Below are positions 25,974 through 35,568 of a stretch of DNA of 64,000 bases, one piece after another. A model generated the notes under the pieces. The model saw only the letters and a list, made by a program, of their open reading frames with translations. It had not been told where the DNA came from and ran no database searches. The DNA lies in contig CAYXVE010000023.1 of the NCBI GenBank assembly GCA_964468435.1, positions 1 through 64,000 of the forward strand. Direction: 5' to 3'. Position 1 is the first letter of the stretch. Every line of letters starts with the position of its first letter. This DNA comes from JBCCTX01 sp964468435 (GTDB lineage: Bacteria > Bacteroidota > Bacteroidia > J057). Made by a program: the position numbers and the translations under genes.

Positions 25974-28112
25974 ATGAAAAAAAAACGAATCATCTTCATT
26001 TTTTCAGCATTATACCTCTCTTTGAATGTATATGGCCAATACAACATACAGGGCTATATTGCGGATGAGTTTCACAATCCACTCATAGGAGCCAACGCAT
26101 ATATTCAGGGAACATTTAACGGGGCAACAACTGATACGACTGGTTATTTCTCATTTACCATAGATCAAGATACCGGAACCCTCGTGATGAGTTATCTGGG
26201 TTATAAGACCCTCTACACCCCACTCAGTACAATCGATTCAGGACAAATATATTCATTTAGCCTACAACCAGCCTACACTGGGACGGAGGTTGTAACAATC
26301 ACTGCTGGAGCTTTTGAAGCCAGTGATGAGAAAAAAGGCGTCATGCTTAATTCCATCGATATTGCTACGACAGCCGGCGCTACAGCTGATATAGCAGCAG
26401 CACTCAATACCCTACCAGGCACACAGCGTGTAGGAGAAACCGGACAACTGTTTGTCCGTGGCGGAGAGGCTTATGAGACCCGAACCTTTATGGATGGCCT
26501 TAGGATACAAAACCCTTTCAATGCTACTGTACCAGACATCCCATCGCGTGGTCGATTCTCTCCTTTCCTTTTTAAGGGTACGCTATTTAGCACAGGTGGA
26601 TATTCTGCCGAGTATGGACAGGCATTATCTTCAGCTCTTATATTGGACACAGAAGACATCGCAGATGAAACCCTCACGGGTATCTCATTGATGTCATTGG
26701 GTGCAGATCTATCTCATACACATCGATGGGACAAACAGTCCCTGGGTCTTAATATTGGATATACAGATCTCTCACCCTATTTTCAACTCGTTCCTCAACG
26801 GGTAGCGTGGGAACAAAGTCCAACCTCCACAGATTTCAATATCAATTACCGGCATTTGCTATCCTCTAACGGACAGATCAAAGCATTTGCAGGCTACCAG
26901 GGAAGCAATATGAGACTAAATATCCCAAGTATAGAAACCGCTGGTACCAGAACTTTCTACAACAATGAAAATGACTATTTCTTTTTCAATAGCTCATTTA
27001 AAGAATTCATCGGAGAAAAATGGGTCATTTCAGGTGGGGCTGCTTATACCCTCAATCAGGAATTACAGAAGTTTGAAGCAGGTTCGCTGGACACAAAGCA
27101 GGCCTCTACTCAACTCAAAATCTTAGCCAAAAGAACCATATATGAAAAGCTGACCCTGAAAATAGGCCAGACTTTCATCCATGAGCAATTTTCTGAAACA
27201 TTTACCAGTGATCAAAAGTATCACAATGATCTACCTAATGTCTACATCGCTTCTTTTGCAGAGAGTTCGTGGCAGATCAGTCCCAAATGGGCTGCGAGAA
27301 TAGGATTCCGCTGGGAATATGCTGATATTATAGATGATCAGGCACTTGCACCTAGATTGTCAGTAGCGTACAAGAAGAACAAATACAGCCAGATTTCCAT
27401 GGCCTGGGGACATTTTTATCAAACCCCTTCATATGTACTCATGCGTAAAACCCAAAGGCTGTCATTCGAAAAAGCACAACACCTCATTATCAACTATCAA
27501 TATCAAAAAGAGGACAGGACGTTCAGGATAGAAGGGTATCTGAAAAACTATGATAATCTAGTAAGATTTCAAACAGTAGGTCTTTATGAAGGCGTGGGCT
27601 ATCGTAATAATGGAAAGGGATATGCTAGAGGTGTAGACTTATTTTGGCGAGACAAAAAGAGCATAGATAGATTCGATTACTGGATATCGTATTCATTTCT
27701 GGATACCAGGAGGTTGTTCCGTGACTTCCCGGAAGAAAGTACACCCGTCTTTGCATCAAAACACAATTTTTCCCTAGTCAGCAAATATTTCGTCAATTCA
27801 CTAGATACCCAGTTGGGATTCACCTATGCTTTTACCAGTCCCAGACCTTTTCACGATCCCAACCTGGAAGGATTCAATCAGGGTAGAACACCCGCATTTC
27901 ATGACCTGAGCTTCAATGCAAGCTACCTCACCAATATCTGGGGAAATTTTACGATTGTATACACTTCTATCACCAATTTACTGGGATCAGATCAGGTATT
28001 CGGATATCGTTTTGCCAATTATGAAGACACCAATGGTATACAACCGGGATTTGCCATACGACCACCAGCACGAAGATTCGTATTTCTGGGGATATTTATC
28101 TCCATAACCTAG
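25974..28112 (+). CDS. TonB-dependent receptor with CarboxypepD_reg-like domain
   Basis: 712 residues from the ATG at 25974; an earlier ATG at 25947 precedes a poor signal peptide. Signal peptide ends near NVYGQ. Residues about 22-105 form the carboxypeptidase regulatory-like domain (GYIADEFHNPLIGANAYIQG, GYFSFTIDQDTGTLVMSYLGY). A plug follows (TLPGTQRVGETGQLFVRGGEAYETRTFMDG), then a beta-barrel ending in an aromatic FVFLGIFISIT. It is shorter than SusC proteins and has no SusD partner, so it resembles small-molecule or peptide receptors. It lies between tandem secreted paralogues and a LytS/LytTR pair. Confidence 0.88.
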   Translation: MKKKRIIFIFSALYLSLNVYGQYNIQGYIADEFHNPLIGANAYIQGTFNGATTDTTGYFSFTIDQDTGTLVMSYLGYKTLYTPLSTIDSGQIYSFSLQPAYTGTEVVTITAGAFEASDEKKGVMLNSIDIATTAGATADIAAALNTLPGTQRVGETGQLFVRGGEAYETRTFMDGLRIQNPFNATVPDIPSRGRFSPFLFKGTLFSTGGYSAEYGQALSSALILDTEDIADETLTGISLMSLGADLSHTHRWDKQSLGLNIGYTDLSPYFQLVPQRVAWEQSPTSTDFNINYRHLLSSNGQIKAFAGYQGSNMRLNIPSIETAGTRTFYNNENDYFFFNSSFKEFIGEKWVISGGAAYTLNQELQKFEAGSLDTKQASTQLKILAKRTIYEKLTLKIGQTFIHEQFSETFTSDQKYHNDLPNVYIASFAESSWQISPKWAARIGFRWEYADIIDDQALAPRLSVAYKKNKYSQISMAWGHFYQTPSYVLMRKTQRLSFEKAQHLIINYQYQKEDRTFRIEGYLKNYDNLVRFQTVGLYEGVGYRNNGKGYARGVDLFWRDKKSIDRFDYWISYSFLDTRRLFRDFPEESTPVFASKHNFSLVSKYFVNSLDTQLGFTYAFTSPRPFHDPNLEGFNQGRTPAFHDLSFNASYLTNIWGNFTIVYTSITNLLGSDQVFGYRFANYEDTNGIQPGFAIRPPARRFVFLGIFISIT

Positions 28113-28161
28113 AATAGATCGATCCACAATCTAGAATATGTCAAAAAGAGGTCTATTACAG

Positions 28162-28180
28162 ACTCACGAAAGTGAGTTTT
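28162..28180 (+). terminator. Hairpin terminator after the receptor gene
   Basis: ACTCAC (28162-28167), GAAA tetraloop, GTGAGT (28172-28177), then TTT. The stem is short, but a stable GNRA-type loop and position 50 bp after the receptor stop make a terminator likely. Confidence 0.5.
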
Positions 28181-28259
28181 CAAAATAGGGCAATGGGTAC
28201 ATTAAAAAAGCACACAGAAATTCAATAATCATTACCACATTCATATTAAATTAGAAATT

Positions 28260-28913
28260 ATGAAACGTATAAACATTTTTTTCGCCTTGATCTGCTTAGC
28301 CTTGATGACTTGGGCACAATCAGGAAACTACATGGAAGCACTAGGGGAAGCACTTTCCAGTTTTAGTGATGCAGAAAAAGCAAGCGACATGCAGGAAATT
28401 GCCAACAAACTGGAACGTATCTCCCAGGTAGCACCACAGGATTGGATTCCTGCTTACCACACCGCCTACACATATGTAGTTATGAATTTTAACGTGGAAG
28501 ATGGAGATAAGCGGGAAGTGATCCTGGACAAAGCCCAATCCTGGCTGGAAAAATCAAGGGCAAATATCTCCGTAGAAAATGAAATAGCGCTTTCAGAGGT
28601 ACACGCACTTCAGAGCTACATATATCTAGGTAGAGTAGCCATCAAGCCCATGGTTCGAGGTATGAGCTATGGAAGCAAGATACAAGAAGAAGTAGATGCT
28701 GCACTGCGTCTTAGTCCCGTCAATCCACGACCGGATTACGTGATCGGAATGTACTATCAGGGCATGCCCAGTATGTTTGGAGGGGGTAAAAAAGCAGCTT
28801 GCCCTTACTTCCAAAGATCTATGAAGCTTTTTAAAAAATTTAATCCCTCCAGCAGTCTGGCACCCAACTGGGGAAAAGAGCGCGTAGAACAACTAGTAAG
28901 CGACTGTGAGTAA
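28260..28913 (+). CDS. Secreted helical-repeat (TPR-like) hypothetical protein
   Basis: 217 residues. Signal peptide ends near TWAQS. The mature part is mostly helical with TPR-like pairing (ALGEALSSFSDAEKASDMQEIANKLERISQVAPQDWIPAYHTAYTYVVM, then LDKAQSWLEKSRANISVENEIALSEVHALQSYIYLG). A Gly/Lys segment (MFGGGKKAACPYFQRSMKLF) and a C-terminal Cys follow. Related proteins are frequent in Bacteroidota genomes but lack a defined role. It lies between the receptor and the LytS gene, co-oriented. Confidence 0.6.
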   Translation: MKRINIFFALICLALMTWAQSGNYMEALGEALSSFSDAEKASDMQEIANKLERISQVAPQDWIPAYHTAYTYVVMNFNVEDGDKREVILDKAQSWLEKSRANISVENEIALSEVHALQSYIYLGRVAIKPMVRGMSYGSKIQEEVDAALRLSPVNPRPDYVIGMYYQGMPSMFGGGKKAACPYFQRSMKLFKKFNPSSSLAPNWGKERVEQLVSDCE

Positions 28914-29052
28914 CCTTCTGAGTCTACGGGCTAAAGTTATAAACCTTTAACAGCAAGTCTACCCATATGTAGTATTTCTCAAGTGGCTGAATGTAAAATG
29001 AGGGTACACATAGCTTTATATCTCTGTAATCATTATTTTCAATCATTCTGAT

Positions 29053-30114
29053 ATGAAATTCAATAATGTCCGTTTCCTTCCTATCCTGCTGAATTTGTCT
29101 CTGCAAACTGTAGTGGGAATACTGATTACGCTGGCCTTTTGTCCGGAATGTGCTATGAACCTGAGCGAAGCATGGTTCTCATTTGCGTATGGAATCGCGA
29201 TGACAATTACCCTCTGGTCAGGAAATTCTGTCATTCAGGACAGAATTTCCAAACTTATACCTTGGATAAAATATCCCATCAGAAGATTTTTGACAGGGAT
29301 GATCGTCATGATCCTTTATACTTGCCTGATGGTAGTTGTTATCAGTTATGCCTACAATTACTGTATCAACAATGTTTCTTTAACATATTTCCTGCAGCAG
29401 ATCACACCTGATTACTTTTACTTTGCTTTAGGGATTACCATATTTATAGCCCTCATACTACATAGCCGTTCTTTTCTGATCTATTGGCGAAAAGCAGCCA
29501 TAGAAGTAGAAAAACTTAAGCGAGAACAACTCGCATCACAATACCGCTCCCTGAAAGATCAGTTGAATCCCCATTTCCTCTTCAATAGTCTCAATACACT
29601 CTCTGCACTTGTATATAAAGACCCGGATCAGGCGACATTGTTTATCAGACATTTATCCAGTATTTATCGCTACGGACTGGAAAATGCAGCCCAGGAAGCC
29701 ATATCGCTAGATAAAGAGATCGATTTCATCCAATCATATATACATTTGCTTAAAATAAGATTCCGCGACAATCTCATCGTACATATGAACGTACCTCAAC
29801 ATACGCAGTATGTACTCCCCCCACTCTCTCTTCAATTGCTGGTCGAGAATGCCGTAAAACACAACGTCATATCTTCCAGCAACCCGCTTCATCTCTACAT
29901 TGACTTTCTGGAAAAGGGGGCTATCGGAGTCAAAAATACGCTCAACCGTAAATCTGATGTCACAGGTTCTACCGGTATCGGGCTGAACAACATCCGAATG
30001 CGGTATAAGCATCTTACCTCCCAAGAGATCCGGATCTCAGAAACGGAAGCCTATTTTACCGTAGAAATCCCCTTGATCATCCTCCAGAAATCCCCTGAAT
30101 TGACAACTATATAA
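29053..30114 (+). CDS. LytS-type sensor histidine kinase
   Basis: 353 residues. About four membrane helices in residues 8-140, a coiled linker (KAAIEVEKLKREQLASQYRSLK), then the His_kinase domain with QLNPHFLFNSLNTLSAL; the phospho-acceptor is His174. The ATPase domain has LVENAVKHN (N box) and GIGLNNIRMRY (G box). It has no extracellular sensor domain beyond short loops, so it probably senses a membrane or envelope condition. The cognate LytTR regulator begins 21 bp downstream, a classic pair. Targets are unknown; the adjacent receptor and secreted genes are candidates. Confidence 0.92.
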   Translation: MKFNNVRFLPILLNLSLQTVVGILITLAFCPECAMNLSEAWFSFAYGIAMTITLWSGNSVIQDRISKLIPWIKYPIRRFLTGMIVMILYTCLMVVVISYAYNYCINNVSLTYFLQQITPDYFYFALGITIFIALILHSRSFLIYWRKAAIEVEKLKREQLASQYRSLKDQLNPHFLFNSLNTLSALVYKDPDQATLFIRHLSSIYRYGLENAAQEAISLDKEIDFIQSYIHLLKIRFRDNLIVHMNVPQHTQYVLPPLSLQLLVENAVKHNVISSSNPLHLYIDFLEKGAIGVKNTLNRKSDVTGSTGIGLNNIRMRYKHLTSQEIRISETEAYFTVEIPLIILQKSPELTTI

Positions 30115-30135
30115 TAACAAACTAAGTTGTGAAAT

Positions 30136-30909
30136 ATGAAAGTTTTGATCGTAGAAGATGAGCCCCTCGCAGCAGATAGACTTGAAGATCTTATCCTGGA
30201 ATATGAACCTCATATTGAGATCATGGCTAAACTGGATTCAGTGTCCTCAGTAGTCGATTGGACATCTCAAAACCCCATGCCTGATCTCGCTTTCTTTGAT
30301 ATTCAACTGGCAGATGGGTTAAGCTTCCGCATTTTTGAACAAGTCGATTTTAAAAGTCCCATCGTGTTCACAACAGCTTTTGATGAATATGCGATACAGG
30401 CATTTAAAGTCAATAGTATAGACTATTTGCTCAAACCTATACAGTTTGACGAACTGGCAGATGCCATAGATAAGTATGTGAAATTGTTTGATAGAAATTC
30501 CTTCACCGGCAAGCCTCTGACGCTTGATACAATACGCCAATTGATAGATTCTATTGGTAAAGAAAAATCATACAAAACCCGTTTTGTCGTCAGAAAAGGG
30601 GAGCATTTGGGATCTATACACATTCATGAAATACTATATTTTTATACAGAAGACAAAGTGACTTTTCTAAGAACGCAGGAGGGTAAAAGATTTATCATGG
30701 AGTATACACTTTCTGAACTGGAAGAACAGTTGGATTCAAAGAATTTTTTTCGTATTAATAGACAATACCTGATCAGTCATCAGGCACTGAAGGATGTCAT
30801 AACACATTCACACAGTAGACTCAAGGTAATACTCAATCATACTGATGATGACCGCATCATCATCAGTAAGCAGAAGGTTTCTGATTTTAAAGAGTGGCTA
30901 GGAGCTTAG
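30136..30909 (+). CDS. LytTR-family response regulator
   Basis: 257 residues. Receiver domain 1-125 with the acidic pair (VEDE), phospho-acceptor Asp55 (LAFFDIQLADG), Thr (FTTAFDEYA) and Lys (YLLKPI). A linker leads to a LytTR DNA-binding domain (about 150-255) with VRKGEHLGSIHIHEILYFY and the motif SKNFFRINRQYLIS. Such regulators bind imperfect direct repeats upstream of targets. Encoded immediately after the LytS kinase and presumably co-transcribed. Confidence 0.93.
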   Translation: MKVLIVEDEPLAADRLEDLILEYEPHIEIMAKLDSVSSVVDWTSQNPMPDLAFFDIQLADGLSFRIFEQVDFKSPIVFTTAFDEYAIQAFKVNSIDYLLKPIQFDELADAIDKYVKLFDRNSFTGKPLTLDTIRQLIDSIGKEKSYKTRFVVRKGEHLGSIHIHEILYFYTEDKVTFLRTQEGKRFIMEYTLSELEEQLDSKNFFRINRQYLISHQALKDVITHSHSRLKVILNHTDDDRIIISKQKVSDFKEWLGA

Positions 30910-31101
30910 TTGGGGTATTCTTCCGGATCTAACCAATCGATAAGTTCCTGCGTTAATAATATAAAAGGAAACCTCCAAACAAATACATTTTTAATCTGCT
31001 TAGGATTAAGAATTGATATTTGGAGTATATTGTATTGAGCAAAATTGTAAATAACAGTACTTTTAGGTTATTATATTTTTTTCTAAATTTTTCACATCAC
31101 T

Positions 31102-32406
31102 ATGATAGGATCTACCCAAACGATTGACACAACTCAGGATGCCATTTTTGACATAATTTACCAGGAAGAAAAGCGTCAGCGGGAAGGTATAGAGTTGATT
31201 GCTTCTGAAAACTTTGTCAGTGAGGCTGTTATGCAGGCTGCGGGAAGCTGTCTTACCAATAAATACGCTGAGGGACTTCCTGGCAAACGTTACTATGGAG
31301 GTTGTCAATATGTGGATGAAGCAGAAGAACTGGCGAGAGATCGGGCAAAATCACTATTTGGAGCTGAGTGGGTAAATGTGCAACCTCATTCAGGTGCCCA
31401 GGCAAATGCAGCAGTTATGCTGGCTGTACTCGATCCAGGTGATACGATCATGGGCTTTGATCTTTCTCATGGCGGCCATCTTACCCACGGATCACCTGTA
31501 AACTTTTCGGGGAAATATTTCAACCCTGTATTTTATGGTGTATCAAAAGAAACAGGATACCTGGACCTCGATCAAGTACAAGATACTGCCCGAAAAGAAA
31601 AGCCTAAGCTGATCATTACAGGAGCTTCTAGTTATTCCAGAGACTGGGATTACAAGTTTTTCAGAGAAATTGCCGATGAGATTGGTGCTATATTGATGGC
31701 AGATATTTCTCATCCATCAGGACTGATTGCAAAAGGGCTCCTCAATGACCCGCTTGAATATTGTCATTTTGTTACTACGACAACTCATAAAACCTTAAGA
31801 GGATCACGTGGAGGACTCATTATGGTTGGAAAAAATGGTCCCAACCCATTGGGGATTACCACGCGTAAGGGTACCGTGCGATCCATAGGGTCTATTCTGG
31901 ATAGTGCAGTATTTCCTGGTACACAAGGTGGACCCTTGATGCATATTATCGCTGCTAAAGCTGTAGCCTTTGGTGAGGCACTCAGACCAGAATTTAAAGC
32001 CTACACAGAACGTGTAATCGCCAACGCTCAGGCTCTGGCAAAAGCCATGGTAGATAAAGGTTATAAGATTATTTCAGGAGGAACGGATAATCATTTGATG
32101 CTCATCGACCTGAGAGCTAAAAATGAGGAATGGACAGGTAAACTGGCAGAAGACACTCTGGTGAAAGCTGACATCACCATCAACAAAAATATGGTTCCCT
32201 TTGATACACGTAGTCCAATGGTAACCAGTGGTATCCGCCTGGGTACTGCTGCTCTGACCACGCGCGGATTAAGAGAAAATCACATGGAACAGATTGCAGA
32301 TTTGATCGACCGTGCGTTGCTAAACCATGACAATGAAGAAGTACTGAAAGACATCAGACAGGAAGTCAATGACATGATGAATGAATTTCCTATGTTTCAG
32401 TGGTAA
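31102..32406 (+). CDS. glyA: Serine hydroxymethyltransferase
   Basis: 434 residues (usual 415-435). PLP fold-type I with N-terminal IELIASENFVSEAVMQA, the YAEGLPGKRYYGGCQYVD block, and the PLP lysine in VTTTTHKTLRGSRGG. C-terminal part ends with the RLGTAALTTRG region. It interconverts serine and glycine with tetrahydrofolate, the main one-carbon source, and links to the cysE/cysM serine pathway elsewhere in the window. The 192-bp leader is AT-rich with no recognised riboswitch. The hairpin at 32424 follows its stop. Confidence 0.97.
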   Translation: MIGSTQTIDTTQDAIFDIIYQEEKRQREGIELIASENFVSEAVMQAAGSCLTNKYAEGLPGKRYYGGCQYVDEAEELARDRAKSLFGAEWVNVQPHSGAQANAAVMLAVLDPGDTIMGFDLSHGGHLTHGSPVNFSGKYFNPVFYGVSKETGYLDLDQVQDTARKEKPKLIITGASSYSRDWDYKFFREIADEIGAILMADISHPSGLIAKGLLNDPLEYCHFVTTTTHKTLRGSRGGLIMVGKNGPNPLGITTRKGTVRSIGSILDSAVFPGTQGGPLMHIIAAKAVAFGEALRPEFKAYTERVIANAQALAKAMVDKGYKIISGGTDNHLMLIDLRAKNEEWTGKLAEDTLVKADITINKNMVPFDTRSPMVTSGIRLGTAALTTRGLRENHMEQIADLIDRALLNHDNEEVLKDIRQEVNDMMNEFPMFQW

Positions 32407-32423
32407 TATCGCGTAAAATATAG

Positions 32424-32452
32424 GGAGGAAGTCTCAAAAGCCGACTTCCTCC
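32424..32452 (+). terminator. Hairpin between glyA and the AEC gene
   Basis: GGAGGAAGTC (32424-32433) pairs with GACTTCCTCC (32443-32452) over a 9-nt loop. No T tract follows, so it may be a bidirectional stopper or RNA-stabilising element for the convergent glyA and AEC genes. The stem and the TCAAA loop start recur at 44259-44283. Confidence 0.55.
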
Positions 32453-32485
32453 ACTCTACTATGAAAATCAAGTTGATAGCCAAAA

Positions 32486-33640
32486 TTAACTAGTTTGTGT
32501 TGCGGTTGATGCCTCACCATCCAATACTTCGTCGCCAGCCTTTGAACCAGTAGACAAAAAACGCTGGATTAATGAAGGAATCAGAAAAGCAGAAATAAAG
32601 CCGACCCCAATTCCAAAAAGATATAGGGGATGGGTAAAAAATGCTCCTACAGAGCAAATCGTAAGAATGATGATGGTCGAAAATGGAAGAGAAAATGCCA
32701 GTACATTCAGTGCAAGGGTAGAATCAAATGTGGGTTTTTTGCCAGCTCTTTCCTCCTCTGCTTTACGCGACTCAAGGTGATCAATCGCTGACATATGAGC
32801 AAAAGGCCAGAAACTGCAGGCACTTTGCGGAAATATGACCATGACTAATGCTGCAGGTATGGAGGCCATAGGATGTATCATAAGCACCAACGCACTCAGA
32901 CAAAAAGCAAATCCCGATCTCCACAGTAGCAAGCTTAGAATCATCTTGACTTCAGACCATTTTACCCGTACAGCAAGACCGATAAACAACAAGATAAGGG
33001 GAGTCATCATGATACTCATCCTCCCTATCGCATCCTGCAAAAACTCAGGAAAAAATGACATATTCAGCCCAAATGAAAGCATAATGATCGCTGTGACGAT
33101 CACCAGATTTACAGGCTCTTTCACCAGGGAAATCATCAACATTTTTAACCGACTATTGCTATTAGATCCATCTTGGGAAGCAAATATCTGCTGATACCAA
33201 TGCATGGCTACCAAATACAGTATAATCAATACGAATATTTTATTACCCACATCTGCCAATGCGGCCCAAGCCAAACTTTCTTCTCCCAGATACTCGATAA
33301 TAAAAGGAAAACACGAGAGTCCCGGAGCCAGTGAAGGGAGCAGCATAGACAAAGTCCTCAACTGAGGAGATCCCTTTTTAATCCCTACAAACGACAAAAC
33401 GTAACGTGCAGAGAAAAACATGATCATGTTAAATCCCAGTGCAAGCAAGGGCAAAGAAAGGAGGCTGGGATTTATGTTGATTTTCAATAATGCTATAAAA
33501 ATAGTTGCTGGCAGTGCGATACTCAATATCAACGACTTAATTCCACCCAGCTGTTCTTTTTTACTAATCTTTTTCTTCAACAAGAGACCTATAACGATCA
33601 GTAAAACGAAAGAAAGCGTTTTTTGTATTGCTAAATTCAT
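32486..33640 (-). CDS. AEC family (auxin-efflux-carrier-like) transporter
   Basis: 384 residues, strongly hydrophobic with about ten predicted membrane helices. The N-terminal half reads FVLLIVIGLLLKKKISKKEQ and LILSIALPATIFIALLKI, and the two halves are separated by a hydrophilic loop. AEC carriers export or import organic acids such as malate, or small amino-acid derivatives. It lies 209 bp downstream (minus strand) of the exported aminotransferase, beyond a stem-loop, so it may be separately transcribed. Substrate not deducible. Confidence 0.8.
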   Translation of the reverse strand: MNLAIQKTLSFVLLIVIGLLLKKKISKKEQLGGIKSLILSIALPATIFIALLKININPSLLSLPLLALGFNMIMFFSARYVLSFVGIKKGSPQLRTLSMLLPSLAPGLSCFPFIIEYLGEESLAWAALADVGNKIFVLIILYLVAMHWYQQIFASQDGSNSNSRLKMLMISLVKEPVNLVIVTAIIMLSFGLNMSFFPEFLQDAIGRMSIMMTPLILLFIGLAVRVKWSEVKMILSLLLWRSGFAFCLSALVLMIHPMASIPAALVMVIFPQSACSFWPFAHMSAIDHLESRKAEEERAGKKPTFDSTLALNVLAFSLPFSTIIILTICSVGAFFTHPLYLFGIGVGFISAFLIPSLIQRFLSTGSKAGDEVLDGEASTATQTS

Positions 33641-33770
33641 ACAATAGTTTGTTCAATACTGTCCCATAGCTCAGTAATGAATTACTGATGAAGTTCAATT
33701 GAGATTATCTCTCCAGCTTAGGGACGATAGTGTAAGAAATATCCAACCAAGGTTGGTAAAAGAATAATTT

Positions 33771-33836
33771 CAGGGGATCCGGATGAGTAGATATATCAGA
33801 CTAATTGCATCATACAACTACCCGGATACTCCCCTG
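33771..33836 (-). terminator. Long stem-loop downstream of the aminotransferase
   Basis: CAGGGGA + TCCGG (33771-33782) pairs with CCGGA + TCCCCTG (33822-33836), with a short bulge and a 39-nt loop. Located just after the minus-strand aminotransferase stop. A second small inverted repeat, CCAACC/GGTTGG (33743-33756), lies beyond it, upstream of the AEC gene. T tracts are poor, so the terminator call is moderate. Confidence 0.45.
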
Positions 33837-33849
33837 ACCAGTTAATCAC

Positions 33850-35010
33850 TTAACCAATTACTTTTTTGAGTGCTTGAGTGAACAGTTTCATTTCGTTCAT
33901 GGTACCCATACTTACCCTACAATATTGCTGATCATTCATATTGTAGACACGGATACCTACTTTCTCAGCAAGCATCTTCTCCATCATCTGCTCACCTGTT
34001 ATCTGAATTGGGAAAATAATGAAGCTTGTGTAAGAAGGAATGTATTCCAGCCCTAATTTATCGAGTTCCTCACATACATATTCTCTTGCCTCTTGGGTTT
34101 TGCTTCTTGACATAGCATGAAAATCTGTGTCTTTCATACTGGCTATTGCTCCCATGATGGAAGTCACACACAGACCCATCGTTCCTCTTACCATATTTTG
34201 CAGCGTCTGGATACGCTCTGGTTTTGCCACGATGTATCCAATACGTAGCCCAGCCATTCCGTGAATTTTAGAGAATGTACGGGAAATAATCACATCGTGA
34301 CCTTCCCTTACCAGGCCCACCAGCGTATTGGCATCATAGTCAGGCAGAAACTCCATGTATGCTTCGTCGACAAATATTGGCGATTTCTTTGATGCTTTCT
34401 TACAGAAGGCTTTCAATTTCTCGGCAGAAGTCATCGATCCTGTGGGATTGTTGGGATTACAAACATATATCAACTTCGTATCATCATCAATTTCTGCCAT
34501 CATTCCGTCCAAGTCATGCGCATAGGCGGAAGTTAAGGGGACACTCCTCCATTCAGCTCCTACAGCCTTAGAAGTGTTGATCAATGACATATAGGAAAAT
34601 CCACCGGAAATAATATTTCCACCGTTCATGAAGCTAACCAATGCGCATTTTTCTAACAAATCAGTAGAACCAGGCCCTAGCATAATTTGATCTTTAGATA
34701 CTCCCTCTTTTTCGGAAATCATTTCGATCAACTTAAACGCTTCGTAGTGACCATAACGATTGCCCATAGATACAGCCTCTGATATAGCTTCCATGGTCTT
34801 AGGAGATGGGCCATATGGATTTTCATTAGCATTCAGCTTAGCCTTGAGTTCGGGACGATCCAATGCCTCAAGATAATAGTATTTTTGTACGCTGTTTCTG
34901 CGAACAGACTTAGCAGACAGCGTATTAATAGAGGAGCCTGCAGCAGCAGTTCCCGTTGCCAAAAGGGCAGTGGCTTTGAGCCACCTTCTGCGATTGATAT
35001 GGGTAGACAT
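33850..35010 (-). CDS. Tat-exported PLP aminotransferase (histidinol-phosphate aminotransferase-like)
   Basis: 386 residues. The N-terminal signal has the twin-arginine pattern NRRRWLK followed by a mild hydrophobic stretch (ATALLATGTAAAG) and cleavage near LSAKS, so it is exported folded. The rest is a fold-type I aminotransferase like HisC: LNANENPYGPSPKTM at the start, GPGSTDLLEKCAL, CNPNNPTGSM, and PLP lysine in SRTFSKIHGMAGLRIGY. HisC is cytoplasmic, so export is odd and suggests a periplasmic amino-donor reaction. It is downstream of SusC, SusD and a lipoprotein, separated by a hairpin (35082), so co-expression is likely but not certain. Confidence 0.85.
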   Translation of the reverse strand: MSTHINRRRWLKATALLATGTAAAGSSINTLSAKSVRRNSVQKYYYLEALDRPELKAKLNANENPYGPSPKTMEAISEAVSMGNRYGHYEAFKLIEMISEKEGVSKDQIMLGPGSTDLLEKCALVSFMNGGNIISGGFSYMSLINTSKAVGAEWRSVPLTSAYAHDLDGMMAEIDDDTKLIYVCNPNNPTGSMTSAEKLKAFCKKASKKSPIFVDEAYMEFLPDYDANTLVGLVREGHDVIISRTFSKIHGMAGLRIGYIVAKPERIQTLQNMVRGTMGLCVTSIMGAIASMKDTDFHAMSRSKTQEAREYVCEELDKLGLEYIPSYTSFIIFPIQITGEQMMEKMLAEKVGIRVYNMNDQQYCRVSMGTMNEMKLFTQALKKVIG

Positions 35011-35081
35011 AGTGTAATAATTTGAGTTCGGTTATTTAGGATAATATAGGTAAATTTTTATCTTTTAACTAACTAAATGAA

Positions 35082-35101
35082 GGAGGGGCAACAACCCCTC
35101 C
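35082..35101 (-). terminator. Hairpin after the SusCD operon
   Basis: GGAGGGG (35082-35088) pairs with CCCCTCC (35095-35101) over a 6-nt loop, 21 bp past the stop of the small lipoprotein on the minus strand. The transcript continues TTCATTTAG, a weak U-rich tail, so partial termination before the aminotransferase gene is possible. Confidence 0.55.
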
Positions 35102-35122
35102 AACTGGTATTAAAAGCCGCTA

Positions 35123-35527
35123 CTACAAATTTTTGTATATTCTAAAGTCAATATCATTGTATGTACCCGCCCATTCCAATCTGCTGGCTCCCGACACCTC
35201 ACTAAAAGGGGTTTGTAGTAAAATTTCTCCCTGTCCATTGGTGGTAAAGGTTCCGAGGGATTTTGAACCATTTGTAAATACCTCAATGGGAAGTCCTGAT
35301 ACCCTCGTAGAGTCAATTCCCACATTTTTGTCCAGAATTCCACGCTTATCTAGTTCATAAAAAGTAGCTTTCACCGCAATTTCATTTGGCGAACTTGTCT
35401 CTAGATCCTCAAATATTGCCAGCACAGGCGACTCTACTATGTCAAAAGCGAGTTCATCCTCTATACAACTTACCATCAAACTGCTGATGATCAGGAAAAA
35501 AATAAAGGGGTTTGTATATGCTTTCAT
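35123..35527 (-). CDS. Small hypothetical lipoprotein of the SusCD unit
   Basis: 134 residues. Signal sequence ends in LMVSC, a clear lipobox. The mature domain is beta-rich with VAIFEDLETSS, a central PIEVFTNGSKSLGTFTTNGQGEILLQTP and a C-terminal DIDFRIYKNL, suggesting an immunoglobulin-like or carboxypeptidase-regulatory-like surface protein. The gene sits 41 bp after susD. Small lipoproteins of this kind commonly accompany SusCD pairs and may bind the substrate at the cell surface. Not matched to a named family. Confidence 0.6.
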   Translation of the reverse strand: MKAYTNPFIFFLIISSLMVSCIEDELAFDIVESPVLAIFEDLETSSPNEIAVKATFYELDKRGILDKNVGIDSTRVSGLPIEVFTNGSKSLGTFTTNGQGEILLQTPFSEVSGASRLEWAGTYNDIDFRIYKNL

Positions 35528-35568
35528 TGTATTTTTGATTAATATTAATGATTAAGGTCTTGCTACCT

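Noticed and set aside
30911..31072. 54-codon open minus frame ending WLDPEEYPN
   Set aside because: It reads like protein but has no start codon before the upstream stop, and a run this long is not improbable in this sequence. Could be a gene fragment; not supported.
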